Counted from the stretch's first letter, positions 1 through 24,717 are shown. The stretch is DNA of 64,000 nucleotides from Gadus chalcogrammus (GCF_026213295.1 NC_079412.1:10993784-11057783), one strand, 5' to 3'. Numbers and translations are program-made. Notes: generated from the sequence alone by a model not told the origin.

Positions 1-390
1 TGGGGTGCTCTGGGGCCGGGGGGGGGGGGGGAGGGGGGGCGAGCATTAAGTGCCTTAAACTCAATCATACAGCCCCAGAGACCCATGAAATATTAACATC
101 CTTAAAAGCTAATCTTTTTCTTCTCTAAATGTACTAAGTTGGAGTTATATAGTTAATCGCTGACACACATTCTGACTGGAAGTGAGTTTTTGTCCAGCGA
201 GCGTGGCTTAATTCACCCGGGGGGGGGGTGGGGGGGAGAGAAATAATAACCTCTGCCCGCTCGCTGGCATTCTGGATTACATACAGATTTAAAAGGCTGC
301 TAACTGGTGTGTGTTCCCGCCGACCTCAGAGACGGTTAAGACCTTGTGAACAAACCCGACCGTGTGTGTTTGTCGGCTCCCTCGCCACAG
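1..390. other. sema3f upstream intron, no exon seen
   Basis: This stretch precedes the first recognisable sema3f exon. It has two G-runs (about 18-38 and 220-237) and ends in an acceptor (cgccacag) at 381-390. I see no coding exon, so the signal-peptide exon of sema3f must lie outside the window. Confidence 0.5.
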
Positions 391-5902
<5,512 letters not shown>

Positions 5903-5954
5903 ACACCAGCCGCAGGCACACAGAGAGCCAGGAGAAGGGCCTGGGCTAGACACC

Positions 5955-6770
5955 GGCGGCCGGGACGCTGGAGACCAACTTCCATTGTTACAGTGTCATG
6001 CTCCCCCCCGACCCCCTGACCCCCCCCCCCCCCGACCGACCAGCCGACCACATCCCCTCAACGTGGGACAGGTGGGGATCTCGTGTCATGAGAAAATATA
6101 AAGAAATGTAATATATTAGTTGTGAATATATATATTGATGTTAACCGTTTGGACGGTAATTTTATTGAGAAGGCGTAATGTGAGGTTATCATTGAAAACG
6201 ACGTTGCATGCTTGTGTTCCTCTTCGCCGGTTGAAAGTCCTACTGTCTGTGGTTGTTGTTGTTGATGATGTAGTTGTTGTCGTTGTTTATGATGATGTTG
6301 TTCCGCGGTTGTGTTTTGCATTGTTGAATATCGCTGTCCCTTGGGTGTACTGCTTGTGATGGGTCCAGTTGCAGTTTAATGTGGACATGTGTAGTGACTT
6401 TGACTGTCTAGTTTCCTGGTGCCCTGCGCATGTTTGTTGTAGACTTGTATAGCGTACAGTGTTTTTCCAGTTATGCACTTTGACGGTGGTGGTTTTAGAG
6501 GGAATGAGGTCTTTTTTGCACATATATATGTATGAGATGATATGATGATATTTACAGTATAGGACATTTGTATGAAAATTTAAGGAAATGGGAATGATAC
6601 TGGCTTAGACCTAACATAAATTGTCATAGATCTGTCACATACTGAATGTTGAAATGATTTAACTGAATGGTATGAGCGATGGCTCGTCTAGATACATTCT
6701 CATAACCGGCCACCATCAGCTACAATTTGAGTAACATAAAGCAGGCACCGACAATGTTCAAAATATTTCC
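5955..6770. other. sema3f 3' UTR / convergent intergenic region
   Basis: This lies between the sema3f stop and the poly(A) signal of the convergent was gene. It contains C-runs (6003-6040), a GTT/GAT-rich stretch (6240-6320) and AT-rich sequence. No further gene is visible, and it is presumably mostly sema3f 3' UTR. Confidence 0.5.
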
Positions 6771-6776
6771 TTTATT
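6771..6776 (-). promoter_or_regulatory. was: Poly(A) signal of was
   Basis: TTTATT on the plus strand reads AATAAA on the minus strand, about 265 bases beyond the was stop codon (7039-7041). The predicted 3' UTR includes the (CA)n tract at 6946-7014. Confidence 0.5.
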
Positions 6777-6944
6777 TTTGAAATGGCATTCAGGCTTGTG
6801 ATATTATTCATTCAACGGTTTGTTTATATGGGACACCCACCCTGTTTAATCTGAGATTTACTTCACTCTCAATGTTTCAACGCACAAACAAGGGAGATAT
6901 GACAAACCTGAAAAAAAGAAATCGGTGGACCACGTTGACGCAAA

Positions 6945-6945
<1 letters not shown>

Positions 6946-7014
<69 letters not shown>
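6946..7014. repeat. (CA)n microsatellite in was 3' UTR
   Basis: Nearly pure CA dinucleotide for about 70 bases, just downstream of the was stop codon. Confidence 0.95.
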
Positions 7015-7016
<2 letters not shown>

Positions 7017-7038
7017 GAAACCCTAAACACAACCCTCC

Positions 7039-8661
7039 TCAATCGTCCCAATCATCGTCGTCATCGTCATCATCGGCACAGTCTCCATCATCCTCATCTG
7101 CAAAAACAAGGCACAAACACACACGCGCACACACAACACACACACGGAGCGTGAGCTTCACAAGTAACCAGGATCACAGGAATCAGGTGTTGCCTTATAT
7201 AATATTTACCAGAGGAGTGAATGGTTTTTCCTCCTCTTCTGCATGACCATCATCAGCGCTCCCACGATGCCCTCCCCTTCACCCGCCGATGCGGGCGTAG
7301 CGGTCTCAGGGTACTCCGTCACCTGCAACGCAAACAACGTTCGAGAATACCTTTAAGTCCGATCCTGTCCCAGGGCGCCTGCAGGCACTTGCATTGTGTG
7401 AGCAGTCAGCCCCCATGCTGGTGACTCCCAGTCACCAGCATGTGACTCACAACAAGGAAATTAGATATTGGTCATCATTACATAGGTAAAGACTGGTTTG
7501 TTTACATTCTTCAGCTTCCTCCCCAGACGGATCTGGCTGAGCAGGGAGTCACGTCCGTCCGTGACCTCAGGCTCGTGTCCTCCTCCTCCTCCTCCTCCTC
7601 CTCCTCCTCCTCCTCCTCCTCCTCCTCCACCTAGCCTGGCCGCTGGACCCCCAGGGAAGGGCGGAGGGGGGGCGTGGAAGTCTTGGTCGTCCTGCAGAGG
7701 CTTTGCTGCCGGTGGTGGGGGCGGGGGAGGTGGGCCACCGAGATGAGCGGCTGCCGGGGCGAGGGGGGGGGGGGGGGGTCCCGCGAACGAGTGAGCAGGA
7801 GGAGGAGGAGGTGGAGGGGCGGGGCCATGGGACGACATATGGGGAGGCGGCGGCGGGAAATGCTGCTGGTGCGGGGCGTCGAGCTTGGAGGGGGGCGGGG
7901 GGTACGCGGGGGACCTGAACTGGGGAGGGGGCGGTGGTGGGTGACCGCCTCCACCGCCGCCCCGGCTGGTGGGCGGCGGTGGAGGCGGTGGACCCCCGTG
8001 AGGAGGCGCTGGACCCCCGTGAGGAGGCGCTGGACCCCCGTGAGGAGGGGGCGGCGGTGGGGGGCCCCCCCCGCGCTGGGGGGATTGGCCCGGGACGGGG
8101 GGCAGGGGGCCAGAGCGGCGCGTGGGCGGCCGGGTCGGGAAAGAAGAGGAGGGGGAGGAGCCCGGCGGAGGCGGGAGAGGGCCCTGACGGCCATGTTGGG
8201 GAGGGGGAGGGGGGCCGGCTGAAAACATAAAAAGAAACAGAGAAATTCAGAAGACATTAAACAATGCATTAAAGGGGCTGAGAACGCCGACCTAGGAGGC
8301 TCATGGGTCTGACCTCTGTTGACCTCCATCTTCACGGCCTCCATGCCCCCCGACTGCTGGATGATGTTGAAGATGAGCTCGGAGGTCTCCTCGTCCTTCA
8401 TCTCCGCCTCGCCGATCCCCGCGCTGGCCAGCAGCTTCACCAGGTCCGGGTCCATGGTGTTGGGGTCCCAGCCCACGTGGCTCACATGGCTGTACAGGGA
8501 CAGAGAGGCGGAGAGAGTGAGAGAGAGAGAGAGCGAGAGAGAGAGAGAGTGAGAGAGAGAGAGAGAGAGAGAGTGAGAGAGATAGTAAGAGAGAGAGAGA
8601 GAGAGAACGAGAGAGAGAGAGAGAGAGAGTGAGAGAGATAGTAAGAGAGAGAGAGAGAGAG

Positions 8662-8714
<53 letters not shown>

Positions 8715-10053
8715 CACACACAGCACAAAGGTTTTTGATCTATCCAGTTCAAACTTGAATCTCCTCAGTTAAATACAGAGTATTATTCTGGCCTATTGCT
8801 GCTCACGTGAAGCCGCTAGGCGCTCCTATGTCGCGCTTGGTGAGTTTGGAGCCCTTGTTTTTTCCTTTCTTCTCCTTCTTCCCTTTCTTGCTGGTGGAGA
8901 AGGAGGCGACCGGCCCGGCCATGGAGCGGAAGTGAGAGGACTGAACGTCCTGGTTTTGGATGTCTACCGTAGCCATGGAAAAACCTTTTGTTCAGTGAAC
9001 ATAAGTCAGATCCTAGCGTTGAGGGTTAGCAGTGCTAATAAAACCATGCATATAGGAGGTGGGGGGGGGGGGGATTACCTTTGTTTGTCGGTGGTGGAGG
9101 CAAACTTCGGCCTGTTGCGAGTTATAGAAAAAAAGACGGATGTTAGATATTGAAGGATGTTGATTTGGAAATGGAACTATGGCATCCAATGACACTGTTT
9201 ATCTCACCATTGGAAGACTGAGGTTGTTGTGTCTTTTCTGTCATTGCCATGAAGACAGGTACATGATTAATGTCAATAGCCTTTCAGTCAATATTAGTCA
9301 TTAGTCTTCAATCAAAACATAAGGGTATGTTATGGCTGTGGAGATGTGCCTTTGAGATGCATGTATTTTGCATAGACAAATCAGGCATTAGGTACGACAA
9401 AGAGAAGGCAATTATTTAAATGTTGCAAATATTTACTTGACCGACCTCGACGGTTATTTCTTTGGTTAATCTTGTCCTCTACGACACGTTGGAAGATTTC
9501 CGCTTCTTGCGTACTGGCAAAGCTGAGCCCCACTTGGCAATCCTGTGTTGCATTCGAATAATACAGCAGCATGGGGGGGGGGGGGGCATAGAGTGTGTTA
9601 TGAATAAGTGAATCATCTGAATCATGTGCATTATGAAAACGCCAAGAGTCAAGATAGGTCCTACATCAGCTGGGAATGTGTGGAAGTACGGCCGAGGACA
9701 GCTGTAAACAAACTGCGAGTAGAGCTCCTGCTCCCAGAACTGAACTCCAGCCTGAAACGATGACATCAGACAGGGTTATGCGTTCAGTAGTCGTCCCTGG
9801 AGCCAGTGATTAGGCCCTGGCCACACACAAGGTGGACGAACCAGTCCCAGTCCCAGTAGCTACTGTGTTCCTCTGGCTGTGTTTACCTTCAGGTCGAACA
9901 CGCGTATGAAGTAGGACCTCTGGGGTTGTCCTTCACGAAGCGGACCACCCCCGTGTGCTGCAGGGTCCACACCGACGGGCTGTGAGGCAGGGCCATGTAC
10001 AGCTGGACCACCGCGGTGGCCATAGCCTACACACACACGCACGCACACACACG

Positions 10054-10086
<33 letters not shown>

Positions 10087-10927
10087 ACACACACACACAC
10101 AAACACACACATAAATACATACACATACACATGTAAATATACACTCGCAAAGGCATACACGCACAGATGCAAACATACCCTCAAACACACACACACACAC
10201 ACACACACAGAGGCAAGCATCTAACCACACACACAAACACACAAACATTGAAAATATGTGAAGTGACTACTTCCATGAGGAAGATTGGTGTTCACGTAAT
10301 GCACATATAAGTCACTCATATAGTCATGAAACAAAGTAGGGGTATAGAAACTACATTTTCAGGCCAGCCTGAACCAACTTGGCTTGGTTTCCTTCAACAA
10401 GCTGAAGACTGAACTCACTTCAACTAATTAGAAACTAAAGAGGGCACTTCACCTCTAACTCTGACACCAGAGGAGGAGGAAACTGCTCAACTGCAGCTTC
10501 CTCTTGCGGCAGCTTGCTATTCTCATCTAATGACATCACACAGTTTGCAGCCTAACGTGTCAATGCAATTCACATAAGGAACCCAAAAAGGCCCACGAGT
10601 AAGATCTAATGCGACCTTTGGTAGTTCATTTGAACAGAGCAAGGCCTCCTGGCCTGCAGCCACAAGCTGAATAACCTGTAAGACTCAACATGCCTTACTC
10701 AATGCTCATAGTCTTGAGTAGGGCCAATACTAAAGACACACAGAGGAGCGCACCAAACACTGTGGTTAACATACAACCCGCCCCCCCCCGCCCACCCACC
10801 CTTCCGTCCCTCAGTGACAACTTACCGTACACCTTCTTCCCAGGAGTTCCTCCATCTTCCCGTTCTCCTCCAGGGTCAGCAGGGAGCTGTGGGTGCCCTC
10901 CCTAGCGCTCCTGGATCCCCGGGTCAT
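7039..10927 (-). CDS. was: Wiskott-Aldrich syndrome protein (WASP), two homopolymer frameshifts
   Basis: WASP is a blood-cell actin nucleation factor that activates Arp2/3 downstream of Cdc42. Ten exons: 10826-10927 (ATG at 10925-10927), 9887-10026, 9665-9751, 9446-9542, 9079-9111, 8807-8984, 8314-8489, 7506-8218, 7210-7322 and 7039-7097. Domains in order: EVH1/WH1 ([30 protein letters not shown]), a basic stretch ([16 protein letters not shown]), CRIB/GBD ([17 protein letters not shown]), a long proline-rich exon, a poly-Gly run, one WH2 ([15 protein letters not shown]), a central motif ([12 protein letters not shown]), and an acidic C-terminus ending DDDWDD. Exon 2 lacks one C (VVRFVKDNP in one frame, [11 protein letters not shown] in the next). 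Exon 9 has one A too many in AAAAA before HSS. The summed length of 1698 nt is divisible by three because the two errors cancel, giving about 565 aa. Zebrafish has was paralogues, and I cannot tell which this is. Confidence 0.93.
7572..7630 (-). repeat. (GGA)n encoding poly-Gly in WASP
   Basis: A TCC/CCT triplet array on the plus strand encodes about 18 consecutive glycines on the minus strand, directly before the WH2 motif of was. It is in frame and therefore predicted to be translated. Length polymorphism is likely. Confidence 0.85.
7985..8052 (-). repeat. 21-bp coding tandem repeat in the WASP proline-rich region
   Basis: About three copies of a 21-base unit encode the heptad GGPAPPH, in the proline-rich exon of was. 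These repeats give candidate profilin or SH3 ligands. Confidence 0.8.
8508..8710. repeat. (GA)n microsatellite in was intron
   Basis: About 200 bases of GA with scattered interruptions (GAGC, ATAGTAAG and AACG patches, the last two repeated at 8580-8610 and 8637-8665). On the gene strand this is a CT tract beginning about 20 bases upstream of the acceptor of the CRIB exon (8489), so it forms an extended polypyrimidine tract. Confidence 0.95.
10029..10215. repeat. Interrupted (CA)n in was intron 1
   Basis: CA-rich sequence with CG, AA and TA interruptions lies directly upstream, on the minus strand, of the was exon 2 acceptor at 10026. Confidence 0.9.
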
Positions 10928-11123
10928 GATGGTGCTGTGGCGCAGGGCAGAGACCTTCCCTCCTCTCTCTGTCGCTCTCTACACCTCGGCCTCGCAGTAA
11001 CTAAGAAGCTGTTGCGAGCCAGGGAGTTTTTCTGTGTGTGTGTGCACACGGCAGACAAGAACAGGAAATGGACGACCGCATTTTTCAACCCGTTTCTTTT
11101 CTCTGTCTCTATCTCTCGCTCGC

Positions 11124-11183
<60 letters not shown>

Positions 11184-12916
11184 TCTCTCTCTCTGTGTCT
11201 CATGGGCTGAACCCAAATTAGCCTGATACTTCCACTTTTAAAGTGCTGCTCTGACAGTTCAACAGTTTCTGCTTTTTATGAGCAGGACTTGAACAACATC
11301 AATTGTTGTCTCTCAATATATCTATTTACCTATATCTATATATATATGTTTATTTATATTCATTTATTTATATGTATACATGCATGTACTATATACATAT
11401 ATATACATACACATATATGTATAAATAGCCTTACTTTTCTGATGAATTTCCATGAAATGTGGTGACCCAAGAATTTGAAAACATTCCCAGATAATATATA
11501 ATACATTTTATTGACTTACAGATCGCATAATTCAAATTAATTTAAAAAGAAACAAGTAAACAACAAAAACCAAATACATTAAAGACACCACCAACACGAT
11601 TGATTAAGGTCCATAGATTACAAATTGATCAATTCCTTGGGAGGGTTAGTGGAACATTGTTTTTACGGTCCATTGAAAGCACTTTTATTCTGATGGCTCT
11701 CCCTGGACATTATATCATTTGACATAAGGTACACATGGTTTTCTTTTATTAAAACCCATTCAGTCGGGCTACCCCAACCTGACACAAAATGGCTCATTTT
11801 TTGGTTTTGGTTTGCAATGCATTGTAGGTTTTTTTACTCAAATGGATAAAAACACAGTTTAGCTTTAGCAGCCTTTTTCTATTTACTTCTTCTGAACTGT
11901 GAGACAAATAAATATGAATGTTTCAGTTGTGGTTATCAACATTACCAACACTGACATGATACAGGTTCAATACAATCAGCTTTGAGAGGGTTTCTCTTGA
12001 CTGTTAAAAGAGGAGACGACATGCTGATCGAGCCTTTACACTGACAGGAAATGTTTAGTGTGTGATTGTGCACTGTGCACACATACAGAGCCTGTCTAAC
12101 CACAAGCTGCTAGATTAGCCAGGCTAATCCTTGTGACGCATTAACCACAGTGTTAACAATCGTGATACACTTGTTGGACAACAGTTAACGATGATAAAAA
12201 ATGGAGGGAATGTTTATATGTAGAAACATATGTAGAAAAAGGGTTATGAGTAGAAAAATGTGTTGCCACTCATCACCCGTCATTGCTAGTCACGGTGTTG
12301 TTATCTGATTCAGATAATGACAGTTATTTGGCCTTTTTGTTGGGGGAGGGAATGAAATGATTGCAACATGCCACAAGATGAGTCGGATACTCCAAAAACA
12401 GCTCCAACTGGAGCTCCATCTAGAGGTCGAAGGTGGCGGCCATATCAAGTAGCACAAGTTTTAATTATGGCAGTGGCTGGTATATTCCAATCTATACACA
12501 CAATCTGTACCATCTTTGGCAGTTCCATTTCATTGCTTCTACACCCTCACCCCTGATTCACCCCAGAGGAACCAAGGCCATCTCTATAGGGGTTTGCCAG
12601 ACTCTGTTGCGTTTCGACAGTGTCAACCAACGAGTTAAATGCCAAACTGCAGTGTTAAGATAGTTATGATATGTGTGTTCTCTCTCAATGTGTGTGCTCT
12701 CCCCCCCCACCAAGCGTCAATGCCTTTGCGTGGTAGGTAAGAGGATGTGGGGGAAACCCACTGGGTTTCCCCATGATAAGAAAACAGGGCAGACGGAGGG
12801 TGGGGGAGGGGGGAAGGTTGGGGGTCCGTTATGGGAAGGTGGATGGGCGGGGGACCGGGGCAGCTTTGGTCGCCATTCGGTATTGAAGTACTTGTTTTGT
12901 CCGAGTCGGCGAGTAA
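10928..12916. other. was upstream region and slc38a5 3' UTR/intergenic
   Basis: No gene was recognised. The region contains the was promoter or 5' UTR (above 10928), a (CT)n tract at 11127-11195, TA-rich repeats near 11330-11425 and AT-rich unique sequence. The part nearest 12916 is probably the 3' UTR of slc38a5; minus-strand AATAAA candidates occur near 11505 and 11738. Confidence 0.5.
11127..11195. repeat. (CT)n microsatellite
   Basis: About 70 bases of nearly pure CT, about 200 bases upstream of the was start codon. Confidence 0.95.
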
Positions 12917-20223
<7,307 letters not shown>

Positions 20224-22555
20224 GCTGCTTCCTGGTTATCCGATCACTATGGTTACGGGTCTTGGATGTCACAACCTTGGATGGGGAGAAGGAACATGAA
20301 ACATGACGGTGAACTTGGTCCTCGATAGGGCTGCATTCCTTCCACTCATACTCAGCAAACTAACTGCTGTCCCTTTAGATACGTGCTGGGGTCTCTTTAT
20401 GTACTTAGAATAATGCTAGCGTCTCATAAACTAATAGGATCTAGGCTTCACCACATGCTGACCGCAAGGAACTACTGACACACAGACCGTAAAGCGTTAA
20501 GTAAATATCGTTGAAGCGTGGAAACTTTCTTGCACCGTCCACATAGCGTGATAAAGCCGTGCTTGGACAAATTTCCTTTCAGACTTTATCAGGCCATATT
20601 CTAAACACAACCAACAGAACCAGATAACACTCTATATTGATGCAACAAAGATTTTAGATAGACTCTAGATATTCATCAGGGGTCCAAAATATATATTACA
20701 ATCACAATAGTTGAATTTTTATCTACATTGGGGACTGTTGTGGCAGGAAATACCAAATGTTTGTATAGGAATTGTTGATCTCCAGTGAATCAAGACAAAG
20801 CATGGCATGGAGAAACTCGTGAAGAGTGTGTACTTCTGCCCTCTGCTACCTCTTGGTCCCGAGACAAGCCACTCCTCTTTGTCAGGCTGCCCTCAAGCTT
20901 TCATGTCTGACCCCCGGGACAAAACTGTACACTTGTCTGTGTCTGCTCCATTCACATGAAACTGGAATTTCATATTTTCCTACGCCCTTCCCTGAACTGT
21001 CCTGAACTGATTTTGTTACAATGTGTCTGTGGCTGGTCTCTCTGCGTGCTGGCCCAGAGATATAAAAACAATAGGCCTCTGTGGTAAAGGGTATCAATTA
21101 GTCTAAACACTGGTTTGGCTGGTCTACTGCATCATGGCCTTGGGTCAAGTTGGTCAGAGTAACTTTCCTTAGCAACCGAAATTCCCATGGCCCACAGCCA
21201 GGATATAGAACCAGAAAGACCGTCTCAACTGTCGACAATTCTGTAGATATCATGTTGGACTACATAGCTTTTAATATTTTAACAAAAAACAGTGTGTAGG
21301 CCTATTAACGATTTAGAATAGATAGAATAGATTTTTGTATAATTTAGAAATTGTAGAAGAACATAGTGGTTAAAAAAAGGTTATAATTTTTGAAATATTG
21401 AATTCATGACATACTTTGCTATTGAGTAATCGTGGGGACAAGAATGTTTCAATATAATCCATAAAGGGGATGGTATTTCAGGCCTGAAGAAAAAAAAAGT
21501 TCAATATCCTTATATTATTAAACAAATCTTTAAAATAATGTAAAAATCCCTAAAAGCCCTCGCTATTACTGTATATCTTGACCAATTATTCCCATTAGAA
21601 ACAAGCGATATCTCCGAATGTGAAGCACATGGCACATGATGCAAGAACCACTCCGTATTGACAGTCGGCTTTTCATTTAACACCTACAACACTAAGAGAC
21701 GCAGTACAACTCACACATTCGCTTACCGCGGTAGACAGAGACGAGGGTGTTTTTCCTTATTAAATCAAAATTGGTTTCATGTTGATAATAAGGGAAAGAT
21801 AGGTTCAAGTCTCTCTAATTCGGCTACTTGTCAGCCAGACTGCTCGTAAGGTTATCCCCTGGCTGTCGCTCTCTCTGAAGTCTCTTAAGGAAGAGAGTTC
21901 AGCTCACAAGGAGGGATGAGAGCTCGGGAAAGGGTCACACCCCTACTGTTAACCCTTTGTACAGCTGCCCCCATACTGTGTCCTCAGATACCTGTCGATA
22001 GGGGGGCGGATGGGGGTCTATTGGGGTGGAGTAGGCTATTTCACACGCTCAAACTATAGCGTAAAAGTAGAACATAGTAACGATAGACGATTACCAAACA
22101 AAAACACGCCTGGTAAAAAGGTGGAGCTTAGCGGGGAGTATTTTAGGTTTTGTTACAGTATGGGCGGATACTATTGACAGTTTAAATCCTTAAGTCCCTG
22201 TGATGTTAATACGCTTAGGAGATAATTGTTTTTTTAAGGTGGCTCGCATCTGAATCTGGGTAAAGCTGTTGACATTGAGCATGCGTAAAAGTTGTCATGT
22301 GCAAGTGCGTCGACCCAGAAAGCCAATAGGCCTAAGTGCACATTGCAATGAACACTAAACTGTATAGAATAGTTATTTTTGTATGCCTATATATCTATTT
22401 TCGGGATCTCCTTTTTTGTGTGTGTTAATCGTCCATTTTATAACTCTGTCTTTACACTATTGGGACAGTTGAATAAGTAAGTAGGCCTGAGGTGGAAAGA
22501 AACGAATTACATTTACATTTATTTGTGAGATTATGACAAATACAATGTATACCTT
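20224..22555. other. slc38a5 upstream intergenic sequence
   Basis: AT-rich unique sequence follows the slc38a5 start. I see no exon, RNA gene or clear transposon here. The slc38a5 promoter should lie near 20230-20600. Confidence 0.5.
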
Positions 22556-22614
22556 TGTTACAACCTACCCCACTGCCAGGGTAGGTTGTAACACCTACTG
22601 GGGTAGGTTGTAAA
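22556..22614. repeat. Small inverted repeat cluster (acaacctacccc / ggggtaggttgt)
   Basis: One copy of acaacctacccc is followed by two copies of its reverse complement, giving alternative hairpins. It may be a remnant of a foldback element. Confidence 0.7.
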
Positions 22615-22748
22615 AGGTAGACAAAATGCAAAAAAACAATGTTACTCCATTTGATATGCCGTATTTAAACAGGGTTTGAAAATAGATTCACCAAACAAAA
22701 TACTGAAACTGAACTTTTTTTTTTTTTTAGAACAGGGCAACATGTTAC

Positions 22749-23030
22749 TACGGAAGAGGATTAGGGCCACACATGTAAAAAAAAATTAAGTTCTGACTTT
22801 ATTCTCAGAATTCTGAGAAAAAAGTCAGAATTCTGACTTTAATCTCAGAATTCTGAGAATAAAGTCAGAATTCAGACATTAATCTCAGAATTCTGACATT
22901 AATCTCAGAATTCTGAGATAAAAAGTCAGAATTCTGACTTTTTTCTCAGAATTCTGAGATTAAAGTCAGAATTCTGACTTTTTTCTCAGAATTCTGAGAT
23001 TAAAATGTGTGGCCCTAATCCTCTTCCGTA
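22749..23030. mobile_element. 282-bp element with perfect 26-bp TIRs and a palindromic tandem core
   Basis: The TIRs at 22749-22774 and 23005-23030 match perfectly. The core is a tandem array of 'agaattctgag' and 'aaagtcagaattctgac' motifs, each itself palindromic around gaattc, so the whole element can fold many ways. Repeats of this style are common in fish genomes. The right TIR end is followed by a duplicated 10-base piece (ctcttccgta). No coding sequence. Confidence 0.85.
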
Positions 23031-23138
23031 CTCTTCCGTACCTTTCCTATTTCACCCCCAAAGAGTTTATTTTTGATGTTTTTTCCTTTTCGCCGGTCCT
23101 CCTCTTCCAATGCCAGCTTAACTGGTGTAGCCTATCAG

Positions 23139-23950
23139 TCAAGATTTCGGGCCTGCTTTCGGAAATGGCCGAATTATTGTTTGACTGAAAGGTCCTATGG
23201 ACCCAGAGCTCGGCATCTCTGGAGGAGGAACAGAGCCTGGAGCAGGTGAGCTTGCAGGTGAGCTGTTTGACTGAAAGGTCCTAAGATGGACCCAGAGCTC
23301 GGCATCTCTGGATGAGGAGCAGAGCCTGGCGGCAGGTGAGCAGGTGAGGAGCCTGGTGGCAGGTGAGCAGGTGAGGAGCCTGGCGAAGGTGAGCAGGTGA
23401 GGAGCCTTGCGGCAGGAGAGCCTCAGCTGGGTCAGGACGATCTGTGACCTGGGAAAGCGCAAAGTCACAGTCCTGAAAGATGTTCGGATGGTAAGGCCAT
23501 ATGCCTGTGCACTGGAAGCCTGCCTGAATGTTTCTTTGCGTTGCGGCCGTGGGTAGGGCCGGCGTTCCTCACGATCCCTGAAATGTTGTAAACTGTCATT
23601 GGTTCGCCTGGATTCATCCGCAACAGTCATCACGGGCCGCATTCACCATTTTCTTAAATGTACCAAAGACACTGCGATCAAGTAGCTGGAGCTTATGGGC
23701 ACGTATGCGACTGATAACGTGCCTCCTCACCCGACGTCATGGCTCCAACCTGCCTGCCCCCCCGGCGTGCTACCTCTCGGGATGGTGCCTGCACAGTTGT
23801 GACGCCTGTCTCGTCCATGTTCCAAATGTCTGAACCATCGAAGCGGCTCTTTTCTATTGCCACCCCCAGGCGACTGAAGAAGAGCTCGACATTTGTCTTG
23901 TTGAAGGAGGTGGCCCTTGAAAGGCTTGTTGCCTGTGGACACCAGAATAA
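23139..23950 (-). pseudogene. Pogo/Tigger-like (DDE_1) transposase relic
   Basis: On the minus strand, broken frames read in order: ATSFNKTNVELFFSRLG, DIWNMDETGVTTVQAPS, VFGTFKKMVNAARDD, then a frame-shifted block like NIQAGFxCTGI, and finally VRPFPKAGP-like. The NMDETGVTTVQ motif and the order of blocks are typical of pogo/jerky-type DDE transposases. There are stops and frameshifts throughout, and repeats of a 'ggtgagcaggtgaggagcctgg' type unit interrupt 23220-23410. Dead copy. Confidence 0.75.
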
Positions 23951-23956
23951 TAGAAT

Positions 23957-24060
23957 ATAATAGAATAATCTTTATTGTCATTGTACAAGACAATGAAATT
24001 TTGTTTGGAGCAGTCCTCCTCTAGTTGCCCAGTTCTATAAAAAAAACAAAAAAAAACATT
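23957..24060. mobile_element. Possible LINE 3'-end fragment
   Basis: The run 'tctttattgtcattgtacaa' with following 'caatgaaatttt' resembles the 3' ends of fish non-LTR retrotransposons. Similar wording occurs at 1965-1995 in sema3f. No coding part is attached. Family assignment is from memory only. Confidence 0.4.
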
Positions 24061-24124
24061 ATCAAAAGTATCAGCAATATATAAATAAATAATAATAAAT
24101 AAATAAAATATATATCTAAAAAAA

Positions 24125-24540
24125 AAGTTTTAAAAAGTCCAGAACACCATCAAATACTTGGTGGCAGTTGCATCATGTGGGCTCATCATGTTCATTTCGC
24201 CCGCATACGGAGGAAGATGCAGTGATAAATTCATAACATCAGATTCAGGTTTTCTGGATTGCCTACGGCCAGGTGAGAAGTTATGGCAGACAGGGGGTTT
24301 GTCATCCAAGACCTCCTGTATGAAAGGAAAATGAAGCTCACCCTGTCAGCGTTCACCACAGGACGCATCGCAAACGTATGTGTCCACGTTGAACGTGTCA
24401 AACGTAGACTAAAAAACTATAGAATTATTTCTCAAACAGTCCCGATTAATCTGGCCCCTAAATTTGATAAAATCCTGAGAGTTTGTGCAGCAATATGTAA
24501 CCTACGTGGTGACATAATTAATGACCCAGAATATCGTTAA
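24125..24540 (+). pseudogene. Harbinger/ISL2EU-like DDE_Tnp_4 transposase C-terminal relic
   Basis: A plus-strand reading gives KYLVAVASCGLIMFISPAYG, then GRCSDKFITSDSGFL, and after a one-base shift near 24280 MADRGFVIQDLL, VCVHVERVKRRLKNYRI and FDKILRVCAAICNL, with a stop at 24538-24540. SPAYGGRxSDK, MADRGF and VERxxxRLKNYRI are hallmarks of the DDE_4 family. The N-terminal two thirds and the DNA-binding domain are missing. It is opposite in strand to the pogo relic next to it. Confidence 0.8.
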
Positions 24541-24567
24541 GCCTTCAATGCAGTGGTCTCTTCAGTG

Positions 24568-24717
<150 letters not shown>

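Noticed and set aside
7631..8752. A 373-codon minus-strand frame with Ser-Leu repeats
   Set aside because: It joins the (GA)n repeat with parts of was in mixed frames. The CRIB part belongs to the was exon 8314-8489.
12368..12556. Short frame upstream of the slc38a5 stop
   Set aside because: No splice context or similarity. It lies in the presumed slc38a5 3' UTR.
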